21,896 nucleotides of DNA from CAJQQY01 sp964352225 (lineage in GTDB: Bacteria; Bacteroidota; Bacteroidia; Chitinophagales; Saprospiraceae). Shown in pieces: positions 9,201 through 17,300 of this stretch (position 1 is the stretch's first letter; every line of letters starts with the position of its first letter). Both the position numbers and the translations under genes were made by a program. Below the pieces are notes generated by a model. The model ran no database searches. It was given only the letters and a program-made list of their open reading frames with translations, and was not told where the DNA came from. The DNA lies in NCBI GenBank assembly GCA_964352225.1, contig CAYGRM010000069.1, positions 1 through 21,896 of the forward strand, written 5' to 3'.

Positions 9201-10065
9201 AAATCCAATTTATACTTACGATGAACCTGGGAATTATACCGTTATTCTTACTGCAACGAATGTATGTGGAACAACTACACTTTCCCAACAAGTGGAAGTA
9301 ATGGGAGCTCAACCTGTCGCTGGGTTTAATTCTTCAGCTATAAATGGATGTTTGCCATTCACCGTAACTTATGAAGATACATCCACAGGCAATCCAACCA
9401 ATTGGAATTGGTCTTTCCCTGGAGGAACACCTTCAACTTCGACTGAGCAGAATCCGACGGTAGTTTATAATTCAGCAGGAACTTTTGATGTGAACTTGGA
9501 AGTAACTAATCCAGCAGGAACAAGTACGATCGAGCAAACCAATTATATCACAGTCGGTGAAAATCCAATAGCAGATTTTACGGCAACGGTGAATATGAAT
9601 GGAAATGTTGACTTTACTAATAATTCTAATTTTGGGGATAGTTACGAATGGATTTTTGGAGATGGAAATACAAGTATAGAAAATTCTCCAAATTACACTT
9701 ACGATACTTCTGGATTGTACACCATTCAATTAATTGTGACCAATAATTGTGGAACGGATACCATGACCCAAGAAATTTTTATTGATGTTACTGGAGTGGA
9801 AGATGTTACTTTCTTAGAAAAATTCGATTTATATCCAAATCCAAATAATGGAGATTTTACCCTTCATATCGAAGGCCAACCTTTAGATATGTTGCAAGTA
9901 AGTCTTTTCAACGTTTTGGGACAGCAAATTTTTCAAGAGCAAGTTGACTTCTCTTCTGGTCAATTGATTAAAGATTATGAATTGAGTCGTCTTGCTGCGG
10001 CTACTTATATTTTACAAATAAAATCAGAAAATCAGATGATTCATCGAAAGGTGGTGAAGAAGTAG
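3220..10065 (+). CDS. PKD-dyad stalk with MAM-like domain and T9SS type A signal (C-terminal part of the metalloprotease)
   Basis: An open frame of 2281 codons counted from a TTG at 3220 that is probably just Leu; the frame is open from 3160. There is no signal peptide, which supports it being the continuation of the protease. Domain order: PKD (residues about 7-92); a MAM/jelly-roll-like domain starting YDAFEDGLSNW and ending GYGNNLFLDNITV (about 97-280), typical of Bacteroidota proteases; 12 PKD dyads (286-2192); then a type A T9SS domain beginning FDLYPNPNNGDFTL and ending KVVKK. Odd members of each dyad have WsFPGG and even members WDFGDG. The stretch 286-2192 contains no Lys or Arg. PKD stalks usually act as spacers or carbohydrate/protein-binding modules. 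The natural role would be to carry the protease to the cell surface or outside, with cleavage of the sorting domain by PorU. The gene ends in TAG 22 bases before a strong terminator. Confidence 0.85.
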   Translation: MALCAAPAPPTAGFTSNFQNICEGSDVQFFDQSTGIVNSRVWSFSGGTPASSTVANPIVNYPNAGSYPVSLTVTNTVGSNTETLSGYITVGPGGTNILLYDAFEDGLSNWTVENPNGNITWTSTGVGGTNLGGNAVFMDNWNLNGIGQRDGLVSQPMNFTGFTNVNLSLDYAYALYSGNTNFKDSLIIKLSTDGGNTYPNTLFEGGDNGNGNFATTAPQGQFNPTSTPDWCYGGSYGAGCISLDLSSFINQSNVVIKFENVNGYGNNLFLDNITVSSDCEVILPPVTDFTASQTLGCVPMTVNFTDLSTNGPTSWSWSFPGGIPATSSAQNPTVLYNTPGVYDVSLVSSNSAGSNSSFQSGYITVEDVPTSSFDFTVSGTFAVFNNMSTGGGTYTWLFGDGNTSNEVDPVHNYGTDGEYEVTLIVSNNCGVNTSTQTVIIVTQPIAGFNATPTTGCGPLTVQFNDSSSPNTTGWNWNFPGGTPSSSTEQNPMVIYNNPGIYSVDLTASNSTGTNTFSQTNYITVNDVPSANFTQAINGLTVDFTNGSTNANSYSWDFGDGNSSAEINPTHTYASDGTYTVILTATNDCGSVSSTQQVTISTLPTAGFNSNVTSGCVALVVQFNDMSSSNTTSWLWTFPGGDPSSSTEQNPIVTYNSAGSYSVILVASNSSGDNAFTLNNYITVDDVPSVGFTESTNGQTVTFTNTSSNAVSYNWDFGDGNSSADTNPTHTYANDGTYTVILTATNNCGSVISQQTITVSTQPTAGFGANVTSGCADLTVQFSNQSSANTTNWNWSFPGGNPSSSTDENPIVVYENAGSYTVTLEVSNAAGTNTSTITNYIIVDDVPLAGFTQFTDGPVATFTNTSTNAISYSWDFGDGNTSTETNPIHTYANDGTYTVVLTATNNCGTVTTTQTVVISNAPSAGFGVNVTSGCADLTVQFMDQSSSNTTGWNWSFPGGNPSSSNDQNPTVVYENAGVYSVTLEATNSVGNSTITQTDYIIVDDVPAASFSQVVNGLNVDFTNTSTNGNSYNWDFGDGNTSTDFSPNHTYAMDGTYDVILSATNSCGTVTTMTTVTIITAPTAGFGANVTSGCADLTVQFSDQSSANTTSWNWSFVGGNPSSSTEQNPTVVYENAGTYTVTLTVTNAAGNNMVEQTNYIVVDDVPFVGFTANANAYNVDFTNTSTNANSYSWDFGDGNTSTEANPSHTYTNDGMYDVVLTATNNCGSVTFTQTITIANTPTANWTSGPSSGCTPFTVQFQDQSSSNTTSWEWTFDGGTPATSSAQNPSVVYNNSGTYSVTLVAINNQGTDTITLSNYVVVDSAPSPDFSSTVNGPLVNFTNQTTNATSYSWDFGDGAMSTEVNPEHQYSLNGEYTVILTATNDCGTTTTTQTVSITSSVIAGFSSSIVSGCLPLEVQFTNESTNATSFEWTFTGGMPGNSNLENPLVTYENAGVYTVMLTATNATGSSTVVETGFIVVEGVPFASFSADIDDLTIDFTNFSSSGDTFLWNFGDGNTSTEANPQHTYSSIGIYTVTLTATNDCGSNIFTTDLDVGTTVSAGFFAEDTQGCAPLQVQFIDESSNNVNEWSWTFPGGNPSTSIEQNPLVNYTTPGTYEVTLVASNPFNSNTVTETNYITILPEPTASFTSNENGNVVDFNNTSTNADTYLWMFGDGETSIEENPSHTYVNDGTYTITLEATNTCGTVTIQETITILTPVSPGFTADVTSGCAGLEVQFSDASSSNVTGWNWTFAGGTPSVSTEQNPIVTYNTPGTYSVVLEVNNSGFNATQTEMNFIVIVENPTASFTSVTMGGTVDFTNTSTNATSYLWDFGDGETSTEENPSHSYASDGNYIVTLTATNACGSVVSEINVNIALPPVANFSLENTFDCAPATIQFINESSPNATQWFWTFDGGSPNTATVQNPAITFNTPGTHTVTLTASNTAGSSMFSIEITLGAAPVIDFSSSVNELTTTFTNQTINGTTFFWDFGDGNSSIEENPIYTYDEPGNYTVILTATNVCGTTTLSQQVEVMGAQPVAGFNSSAINGCLPFTVTYEDTSTGNPTNWNWSFPGGTPSTSTEQNPTVVYNSAGTFDVNLEVTNPAGTSTIEQTNYITVGENPIADFTATVNMNGNVDFTNNSNFGDSYEWIFGDGNTSIENSPNYTYDTSGLYTIQLIVTNNCGTDTMTQEIFIDVTGVEDVTFLEKFDLYPNPNNGDFTLHIEGQPLDMLQVSLFNVLGQQIFQEQVDFSSGQLIKDYELSRLAAATYILQIKSENQMIHRKVVKK
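4075..9795 (+). repeat. Coding tandem array: 12 PKD A-B dyads of about 477 bp
   Basis: Two PKD subtypes alternate strictly. Type A (about 84 residues) has an early Cys in SGC-x-x-L-x-V-Q-F, then WNWSFPGGNPSSS, then YITVDDVP. Type B (about 75 residues) has STNANSYSWDFGDGNTS, then HTYANDGTY, then LTATNNCG. The first dyad is A at 4075-4326 and B at 4327-4551; the next starts at 4552. The whole 5721 bases divide into 12 units. Dyads 3-6 (about 5026-6930) are closest to each other in protein sequence. All 12 type A units carry only the early Cys and all 12 type B units only the late Cys. Confidence 0.9.
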
Positions 10066-10086
10066 ATTTTTAATTTTTGGAAAAAG

Positions 10087-10125
10087 AAAACCTGCATTTT
10101 ACAAAAGTAAAATGCAGGTTTTTTT
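10087..10125. terminator. Bidirectional rho-independent terminator
   Basis: A perfect 16-bp inverted repeat, AAAACCTGCATTTTAC (10087-10102) and GTAAAATGCAGGTTTT (10107-10122), closes a four-base AAAA loop. Seven Ts follow the GC part on the plus strand (10119-10125). On the minus strand the tail reads TTTTCTTTTT, so it can end both the plus-strand giant gene and the convergent M23 gene. Confidence 0.92.
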
Positions 10126-10155
10126 ATTGAATGAAAGATCTAAATTCTACAAAAA

Positions 10156-10830
10156 CTAATATTTTTTAATAAAGTCAGTAGGCACCAAAAACCCAAAAGT
10201 GTCATCTGAGTAGCCTGGTCCGACTCCCATGTCAATAAAGTTTCTCATTTCTAAATGAAGGTGTGCACTATATTTTCCATCACCAGTTCCAATCGTTCCG
10301 AGCAGTTGCCCTCGCTTGATAAGGTCTCCTTCCTTCACATGCATTTTATCGAGATGAGCATAAAAAGATTCCACATAGGGATACTCAGGATGATTCGGAA
10401 ACTTATGTACTACTCGCACGATATTTCCCCAACCACAACAGACATTTTCTGCAAAACTCACATACCCATTAGACACACTATAAACTGGATCTCCCAAATC
10501 CGAATTGCCACCACCTATACCATTCCAATCTTCTCCAAGATGTTTACTTTGCCCAAATTCACGTGCTTTAAAATAATTAGTCCCATCAGGTTTACCAACA
10601 GGAAAGTCAAATTGTTGAGAAATGAACGAAGGATTTCTCGAAAAAATCGCATCATATTTTTGCTCCAGAGCTGTGGGATAAAAAGAAGATGTTTCCATTG
10701 CTGTGGCTACTTCTTTTTGTTCATGACTCGGAGCTGCTGCACTATTTTTTTTAATGCAAAATAAAATAGTAAGAGCAAAAATCATCGAAGGGATTAGAAT
10801 AAAACTAGTATGCTTTTGACGTTGAGACAT
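10156..10830 (-). CDS. M23 family (LytM-type) metallopeptidase
   Basis: A 224-residue protein with one hydrophobic N-terminal segment (about residues 10-26), probably a signal anchor. It contains Cys25, but Phe at the -1 position argues against a lipobox. The C-terminal half is an M23 zinc endopeptidase fold with all expected residues: His97 and Asp101 in HLGED, His159 in YAHL, and His190/His192 in HLHLE. GNIVRVVH and GQLLGTIGTGDGKYSAHLHLE are typical of the family. M23 enzymes cut peptide cross-bridges of peptidoglycan or similar peptides; the intact site suggests an active enzyme rather than an EnvC/NlpD-type activator. The exact substrate is unknown. It ends in TAG, is convergent with the PKD gene across the shared terminator, and is divergent from the giant repeat protein. 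The ATG at 10828-10830 gives a sensible N-terminus. Confidence 0.88.
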   Translation of the reverse strand: MSQRQKHTSFILIPSMIFALTILFCIKKNSAAAPSHEQKEVATAMETSSFYPTALEQKYDAIFSRNPSFISQQFDFPVGKPDGTNYFKAREFGQSKHLGEDWNGIGGGNSDLGDPVYSVSNGYVSFAENVCCGWGNIVRVVHKFPNHPEYPYVESFYAHLDKMHVKEGDLIKRGQLLGTIGTGDGKYSAHLHLEMRNFIDMGVGPGYSDDTFGFLVPTDFIKKY

Positions 10831-10864
10831 TGTATGGAATTTAAAAATAATAGTAGTGATTTAG

Positions 10865-10872
10865 CAAAATTA
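10865..10872 (-). promoter_or_regulatory. Possible -7 promoter box for the M23 gene
   Basis: On the minus strand this reads TAATTTTG, a full match to the Bacteroidota TAnnTTTG box, 34 bases from the start codon. No TTTG partner is found 19-20 bases further upstream, so the call is weak. Confidence 0.27.
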
Positions 10873-10907
10873 AAAAGTTTAAACGAAATATTTTTTCTAG
10901 AATTTTT

Positions 10908-10934
10908 GGAAAAATGTTAAAGTATCGGCTTTGA
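10908..10934. promoter_or_regulatory. Conserved intergenic motif, copy 2
   Basis: GGAAAAATGTTAAA is followed by TATCGG and TTTGA and aligns with 1558-1585. It lies 78 bases upstream of the M23 start codon. See the copy 1 entry for the comparison. Confidence 0.35.
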
Positions 10935-11274
10935 TAATCTTTTACTAAAATCGCAAAACTTAACTTTTTAGGGAAAAAATAAAATCGTACCTTTATTACT
11001 GCAATAATTTTTCCTAAAATTCAATTTCAATTGCTCAAATACTAACCTAACTAATTCTTTTTCGAAGATCTATTAACTTTCAAGTACCTTAATCTATATT
11101 TTTTATTCCGAAACATTTAAACCAAAGTTTTATTTTGGAGTTAATTCGTTGATGATCAATTGATTATAATTTAGGACAAAATCACTTTTAAGGACAAGCA
11201 GCAATTAGGTAAATGATTGCCTCTTTTTTTTAATAACTAACTACTTTTATTCAATTTTAAGTAGATCAATCTCT

Positions 11275-11308
11275 GAAATCAAAAGAATTTAAAAACCGAA
11301 ATCAAAAG
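11275..11308. repeat. 11-bp direct repeat in the giant-gene leader
   Basis: GAAATCAAAAG occurs at 11275-11285 and again at 11298-11308, a 23-base offset (about two helical turns), 28 bases before the start codon at 11336. It could be a paired regulator site or simple AT-rich chance. Confidence 0.4.
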
Positions 11309-11335
11309 TTGCGCAACAACATACATTAACATTAC

Positions 11336-14300
11336 ATGAGCAAATCTCCCAAAACAGTTTTCACGATATGCAGTAAAAAGTGGCTACTACTTTTTATGCT
11401 GAGTTTCATTTTTCTTCAAGGGAAAATGTTGGCGCAAGGCTGTGAATGTGTTGGTTGCGAAGGTCCGATCCCCATTTCCTCTACGAGTACTTATACTTTA
11501 AATATTTCGGGAGCTACAAATAGCGATATTTCCAATGCTGCACAAGGCATATGTGGTGTTTATTTAGATGTTACATTTGAGCATATTTGGAGTTTGACGA
11601 TCACTTTAACTTCACCTTCGGGGCAGTCGGTTATATTGATGGGCCCTTATGATAATTTTCCTAGTACGACAGGTTTTTCCAATTGGGATATTAGTTTTTT
11701 GCCCTGTGCTAATCCAGTTTCACCAGATCCAATGGCTAGTGGTGGATTTTTTAATGATCAATGGACTAATCTTCAACAATGGGCATTTTTTACGAATTAT
11801 ACTGGTTCGTATTATCCATATCTTGGTTGTTTGGAAGACTTTAATTTTGGATCGGTAAATGGAGATTGGACGATAACTGTAACGAACGGAAGTAGTGTTT
11901 ATGATGATGGAAATTTCAATGGATTCTCTATTCAGTTTTGTGATGATTCAGGAATGGGATGTACTGCATGCGACGCGAATGCAGGTGACCTATCGGTGGT
12001 AAATGATATTGATCTTTGTATCGGAGAAAATTATAGTGGCAGTATTGCACCATTTTATAGTTTCGGGACAGAGCCAAATAATCAATATGATTATACCTAT
12101 ATCATTTCCCAAAATTCTATTATTGAAAGTTATGAAATGACTCCAGACTTTTCGACTCTCTCTGAAGGGACTTATGAAATGTGCGGGTTATCCTATTTGA
12201 CTGCAGATGTATCCTTGATTCCGTCTCCAGATGGAAGTCTTTCGGTTGCAGAGTTGGAAACGATCATGACAACGACTGCACCTTTTTGTGGAGATATTTC
12301 CGATGATTGTTTTTTGGTAACTGTTTATCCAATTCCTGATACGATATTTATTAGTGATTCATTTTGCACAGGCGAAACGTATAATTATGCAGGAAATATT
12401 TATAGTGCAGGAGGTATTTATTATCCTATTTTGCCTGCGCCGATAGGATGTGATACTACGGTAGAATTAACTTTAGTTGAATTAGAATTATTTTCTCAAA
12501 ATATCTCAGAGACCATTTGTCAAGGTGATACATTTTTTGTTGAAAATATTTTTCATACTAGTACGGGAATTTATCAAGATACCTTAACTACTATTGCTGG
12601 TTGTGATAGTATTATTAATTTGGACTTAACAGTTTTAAATCCGCAAATAAGTATCGCTACACCTGATACTCTCCTTTGCTCTAACCCGGAAATAGAATTA
12701 GATGCTTCTGGCTCAACAGGAGGTTCAGGAGTGTCTTATATTTGGTCAACGAGTGACGGAAATATTACTGGAAATACTAATGAAAATATCACCACAGTTG
12801 ATGCTGGTGGGAAATACTATTTTATTATTACTCAGGTAAATTCAGGAGTAGTTTGTGCGGCAATTGATTCCGTTCAGGTTATTGCTGATCAGGTGTTACC
12901 TATCGTGAGTGTGGCGATGGATAGTATGATTAATTGTGATATCTCGACTATTGTTTTGGATGGAAGTGGAACCTCAACTGGAAGTGAATTTTCTTACGAA
13001 TGGACGACTATAGATGGGAATATTTTACAAGATACTTTTTCCCTTTTTCCTACGATAAATTCTGGCGGGACTTATATTTTAAATGTGACGAATAGTAATA
13101 ATGATTGTGAGGCGCAAGATTCTGTTTTGATTTTACAAAACACCAATTTCCCTTCTGCTTCTGCTGGATCTGATTTGGAAATTAATTGTAATAATCCGAT
13201 GGTTCAGTTAGATGGATCAAGTTCTTCACAAGGAGTTGAATATATTTATTTGTGGACGACTTCGGACGGAAATATATTGTTGGGAAATGATGGATTGCAG
13301 CCAACCGTTGATTCTGCCGGCACTTATTTATTGACAGTTACCGATACGTTTAGCCATTGTGTGACGATAGATTTTGTAGATGTAACGATTGATACATTAC
13401 TCCCAATTGCTGATGCTGGAAATGATTCCATCGTTAATTGTTTCATTCCGGAGATTCAACTGGATGCTACTAATTCTTCGCAAGGAGGACAATTTTCCTA
13501 TCAATGGAGTGCAGTTAGTGGTGACCCTGTAATGAGTGGAGAAACAACTTTGATGCCTACAATTAATATGGGAGGTCTTTACGAATTAGTTGTGACCAAT
13601 GATTTGACTGGATGTAGTTCGAGTTCACAAGTAACTGTAAATCAGGACTTTATCGATCCTGCTATTTTAATTGATCTACCGGTTGATACTATTACTTGTT
13701 TGGCAGAAACGATTACGATTGATGCTTCTGGTTCTTCAACTGGAGCCATTTTCGAATACGAATGGACCGTAATTGGTTCGGGAAATATTTTAGCAGATAC
13801 ATTTACGTTGCTTCCGCAGATTGATTTGGAAGGGATGTATCAATTGGAAATTACAAATACTCAAAATGGGTGTACTGCGGTTGAAGTAGTTGAAGTTTTT
13901 GCAAATAATGCATTGCCATCCGCAGATGCAGGACAAAATATGAATATTGATTGTAGTACTTCATCTGAAGTAATTTTAAATGGAAATGGATCGGTAGGAG
14001 TGGAGTTTGAATACTTGTGGACAGCTACAAATGGAGGAAATATTTTGAATGGAGAAACTACCTTATCACCAACTGTAAATGGAGATGGCGATTATGAATT
14101 ATTAGTTACGAATACTTCAAATGGTTGTACTCAAACAGATTTGGTAATGGTAGATGTAGATACCATTCCGCCTGTGGCTGCTGCTGGATTGGATACGTTA
14201 ATTGATTGTTATAACAATACGATTACATTGGATGGTGGAAACTCTTCATTAGGTGATTTTAGTTATTTGTGGTCAACTACAAATGGGACGATTGATCTGG

Positions 14301-17300
14301 ATGAAATGACTTTGCAGCCTACTATTTCTTCCGGTGGAAATTATGAGTTGTTGGTGACGAATAATCAAAATGGTTGCTCTGCTTTTGATACTGTTTTTGT
14401 TGGAGAAAATTTTGTTTCTCCAATTGCCTCAGCTGGTCAAGATACTATAATTACTTGTGCTAACCCAACTCTTTTATTAGATGGAAATGGTTCTTCGATA
14501 GGAAGTAATTTTTCCTATCAATGGACTGCAACTAATGGTGGAAATATTTCTGCGAATCCAAATTCCCTTCAACCTGAAATAAACAATGCAGGAAATTACC
14601 AACTCTTGGTAACCAATACAATTAATGGATGTACTTCGTCGGATGAAGTTATCGTATTGGGAGATACAAATTTTCCATCCGTAGAAGCTGGTCAAAATAT
14701 GACGGTTGATTGTAATTCACCAGAAGTAATTTTGAATGGAAGTGGATCGGTAGGAGTGGAGTTTGAATATTTGTGGACTGCGATAAATGGAGGAAATATT
14801 TTGAATGGAGAAACTACTTTATCACCAACGGTAAATGGAAATGGGGATTATGAATTGTTAGTCACTAATACTATAAGTGGCTGTTCACAAACTGATTTAG
14901 TTTCGGTAAATGTAGATACTATTCCTCCTGTGGCAAATGCTGGTGTTGATACGTTAATTAATTGTTATAACAGTACGATTACATTGGATGGAGGGGATTC
15001 ATCATTAGGTGATTTTAGTTATTTGTGGTCAACTTCAAATGGGGTGATAGATATGGATGCGATGACTTTACAGCCGACTATTTCTTCCGGTGGAAATTAT
15101 GAGTTGTTGGTGACGAATAATCAAAATGGCTGTTCTGCATTTGATACTGTTTTTGTGGGAGAAAATTTTATAGTACCAATTGCCGCAGCTGGTCAAGATA
15201 CATTCATTAACTGTACTAATCCAATTATTCTATTGAATGGAAATGGCTCTTCGATAGGGAGTAATTTTTCCTATCAATGGACTGCAACAAATGGTGGGAA
15301 TATTTCCACTAATCCAAATTCCCTTCAACCTGAAATTGATAGTGCAGGGAATTATCAAATTGTGGTAACGGATATAAATAATGGATGTACTTCTATGGAC
15401 GAGGTGGTAGTTTCTGCTAATACAAATTTACCAACAGCAGATGCGGGAAACCCAGATACTATAAATTGTAATCAAGTTGTTATAAGCCTAGATGGATCGT
15501 CTTCTTCATTCGGAAATGATATCATTTATTTGTGGACAACTATTGATGGAAATATTGTTTTGGGGGAAAATACATTGATGCCACAAGTTGATTCCTTAGG
15601 TAATTATACTTTGACGGTAACTGATACTATTTCAGGATGTTCCGCTCAATCTTCCGTAGAAATTTCGGTTGATACACTTGCTCCAATTGCAAATGCAGGA
15701 GTTTCGATGGAGTTAACTTGTGATGTTCAAAATGTCATTTTGGATGGAACAAACTCTTCGATGGGTAATGGTTTTTCCTATGAATGGACAACCAATAGTG
15801 GGAGTATTTTTTCCAATCAAAATTCATTACAACCTACTGTAAATCAGCTAGGAACATATTATCTAGAAGTAACAAATGATATAAATGGTTGTGTTGCTGA
15901 AGACTCGGTATTTGTTTCTCAAAATATAACACCTCCTATCTCATTTGCTGGGGTTGATACTTTAATTACTTGCGAAAATTCAACGTTGATTTTAGATGGA
16001 AGTGGTTCGTCTATAGGGGCGAATTTTATTTATCAATGGAATGCCACTAATGGAGGTATCATCGATAATAATGATACATCACTTCAGCCTCAAATTAGTA
16101 CTCCTGGGAATTATGAGTTAATTGTTACAGATACCACAAATGGGTGTTCTGCCACAGATTTTTTGATTGTAGATATTGATACGAATCCACCGAATGCTGA
16201 TGCAGGGCCATCTGCTGTGATTGATTGTAATCAAACTATTTTGACTTTAGATGGAAATAATTCTTCGATGGGAAGTATTTATTCCTATCAATGGACAACA
16301 TCGAATGGAAATATTTTGTCAGGAGAAAATGGATTATCACCATTAGTAGATAGTGCAGGGATTTATGTTTTAGAAGTGCTGAATACTCAAAATGGTTGTT
16401 CCAATACTTCTTCTGTAACCATTACTACGAATACAATTTTACCCATTGCCAATGCTGGAATGGATACGGTAATAACTTGTGAAAGTAATGTTATAAATCT
16501 TAATGGAACCAATTCTTCGACTGGAAACTTTATTTATAACTGGACGACCACAGGACTTGGGATTATTGTAAATGAGAATAGTTTGACTCCAGAAATAAAT
16601 AATTCTGGAACCTATCAATTAGAGGTAACAAGTACTCAAAATGGTTGTATTTCAATTGATGAAGTTGAAGTGATTTATGATACCATTGCACCGATTGCTG
16701 ATGCTGGACTTGATGGTAATTTAGATTGTAATACGACAACTTTAACCTTGGGAGGAAACTCTTCGATGGGAGCTAACTTTGAGTATCAATGGACTTATTC
16801 TGCCGGTGGAAATATCGTGACAGATTCAACTCAATCCACGATTATCGTTAACACAGGCGCAACGTATAATTTACTCATTACTAAAATTTTAAATAGTTGT
16901 ACGGCAAGTGATGAAGTGGTTGTTACGCAAGATGGTAATCTCCCCATTGCGGTTACAAATGCTATGGATACGATTCGTTGTGATTCTACTCAATTAACTT
17001 TAGATGGAAGTGGGTCGAGTGTTGGAGGAAATTTTTCTTATAATTGGACAACGGTGGATGGAAACATAATTGCTAATGAAAATACTCTTTTCCCAGTTGT
17101 CGACTCTACAGGATTGTACACTCTGACAGTAACTAACCTGAATAATAATTGTGAGGCTGTTGCTTTTGTAGATGTAGTGTTAGAAGATTGTGGGCCGATT
17201 GCAATTGCGGGTGCAGATGGACAAGTGGATTGTAATTTTACCACTACAGTTTTAGATGGGACAGGATCCTCCATTGGTACGGAATTTACTTACTTATGGA

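Larger units (their letters stand above)
2059..10065 (+). pseudogene. Interrupted gene: reprolysin-PKD-T9SS giant metalloprotease split by one in-frame TGA
   Basis: Positions 2059-3156 and 3160-10065 are in the same reading frame, separated only by TGA at 3157-3159 (codon 367 of 2669). Translation across the stop gives FMMGPSVNY, then the stop, then TTWSTASVISINSFVNSRTC. That is the unbroken end of a reprolysin catalytic domain: the Met-turn followed by the last helix and its Cys. The downstream half has no ATG before about 3631 and only a TTG at 3220, which encodes an ordinary Leu inside this block. The simplest reading is one gene of about 2668 residues carrying a nonsense change (for example Ser TCA to TGA) or a base-call error. 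The remaining 2300 codons are open and look constrained, so any inactivation must be recent. Readthrough cannot be excluded. Confidence 0.7.
10831..11335. other. Divergent intergenic region, 505 bp
   Basis: This AT-rich spacer lies between the M23 gene and the giant repeat protein. I see no RNA gene or ORF. It contains a possible -7 box for the M23 gene (10865-10872) and copy 2 of the shared motif (10908-10934). It also has two T-rich/AACTAACTAC-like stretches (11044-11054 and 11235-11244) resembling the leader of the metalloprotease gene, and an 11-bp direct repeat near the giant's start. The long spacer suggests an extended 5' leader for the giant gene, but I could not place its promoter. 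Confidence 0.6.

Noticed and set aside
4075..9795. Regular 477-bp periodicity as a CRISPR or satellite array
   Set aside because: The periodicity is that of coding PKD dyads in one open frame with mainly silent divergence, not short repeats with unique spacers.
10255..10764. 169-codon plus-strand ORF
   Set aside because: It is antisense to the M23 peptidase gene, whose complete catalytic motif set shows the minus strand is the coding one.
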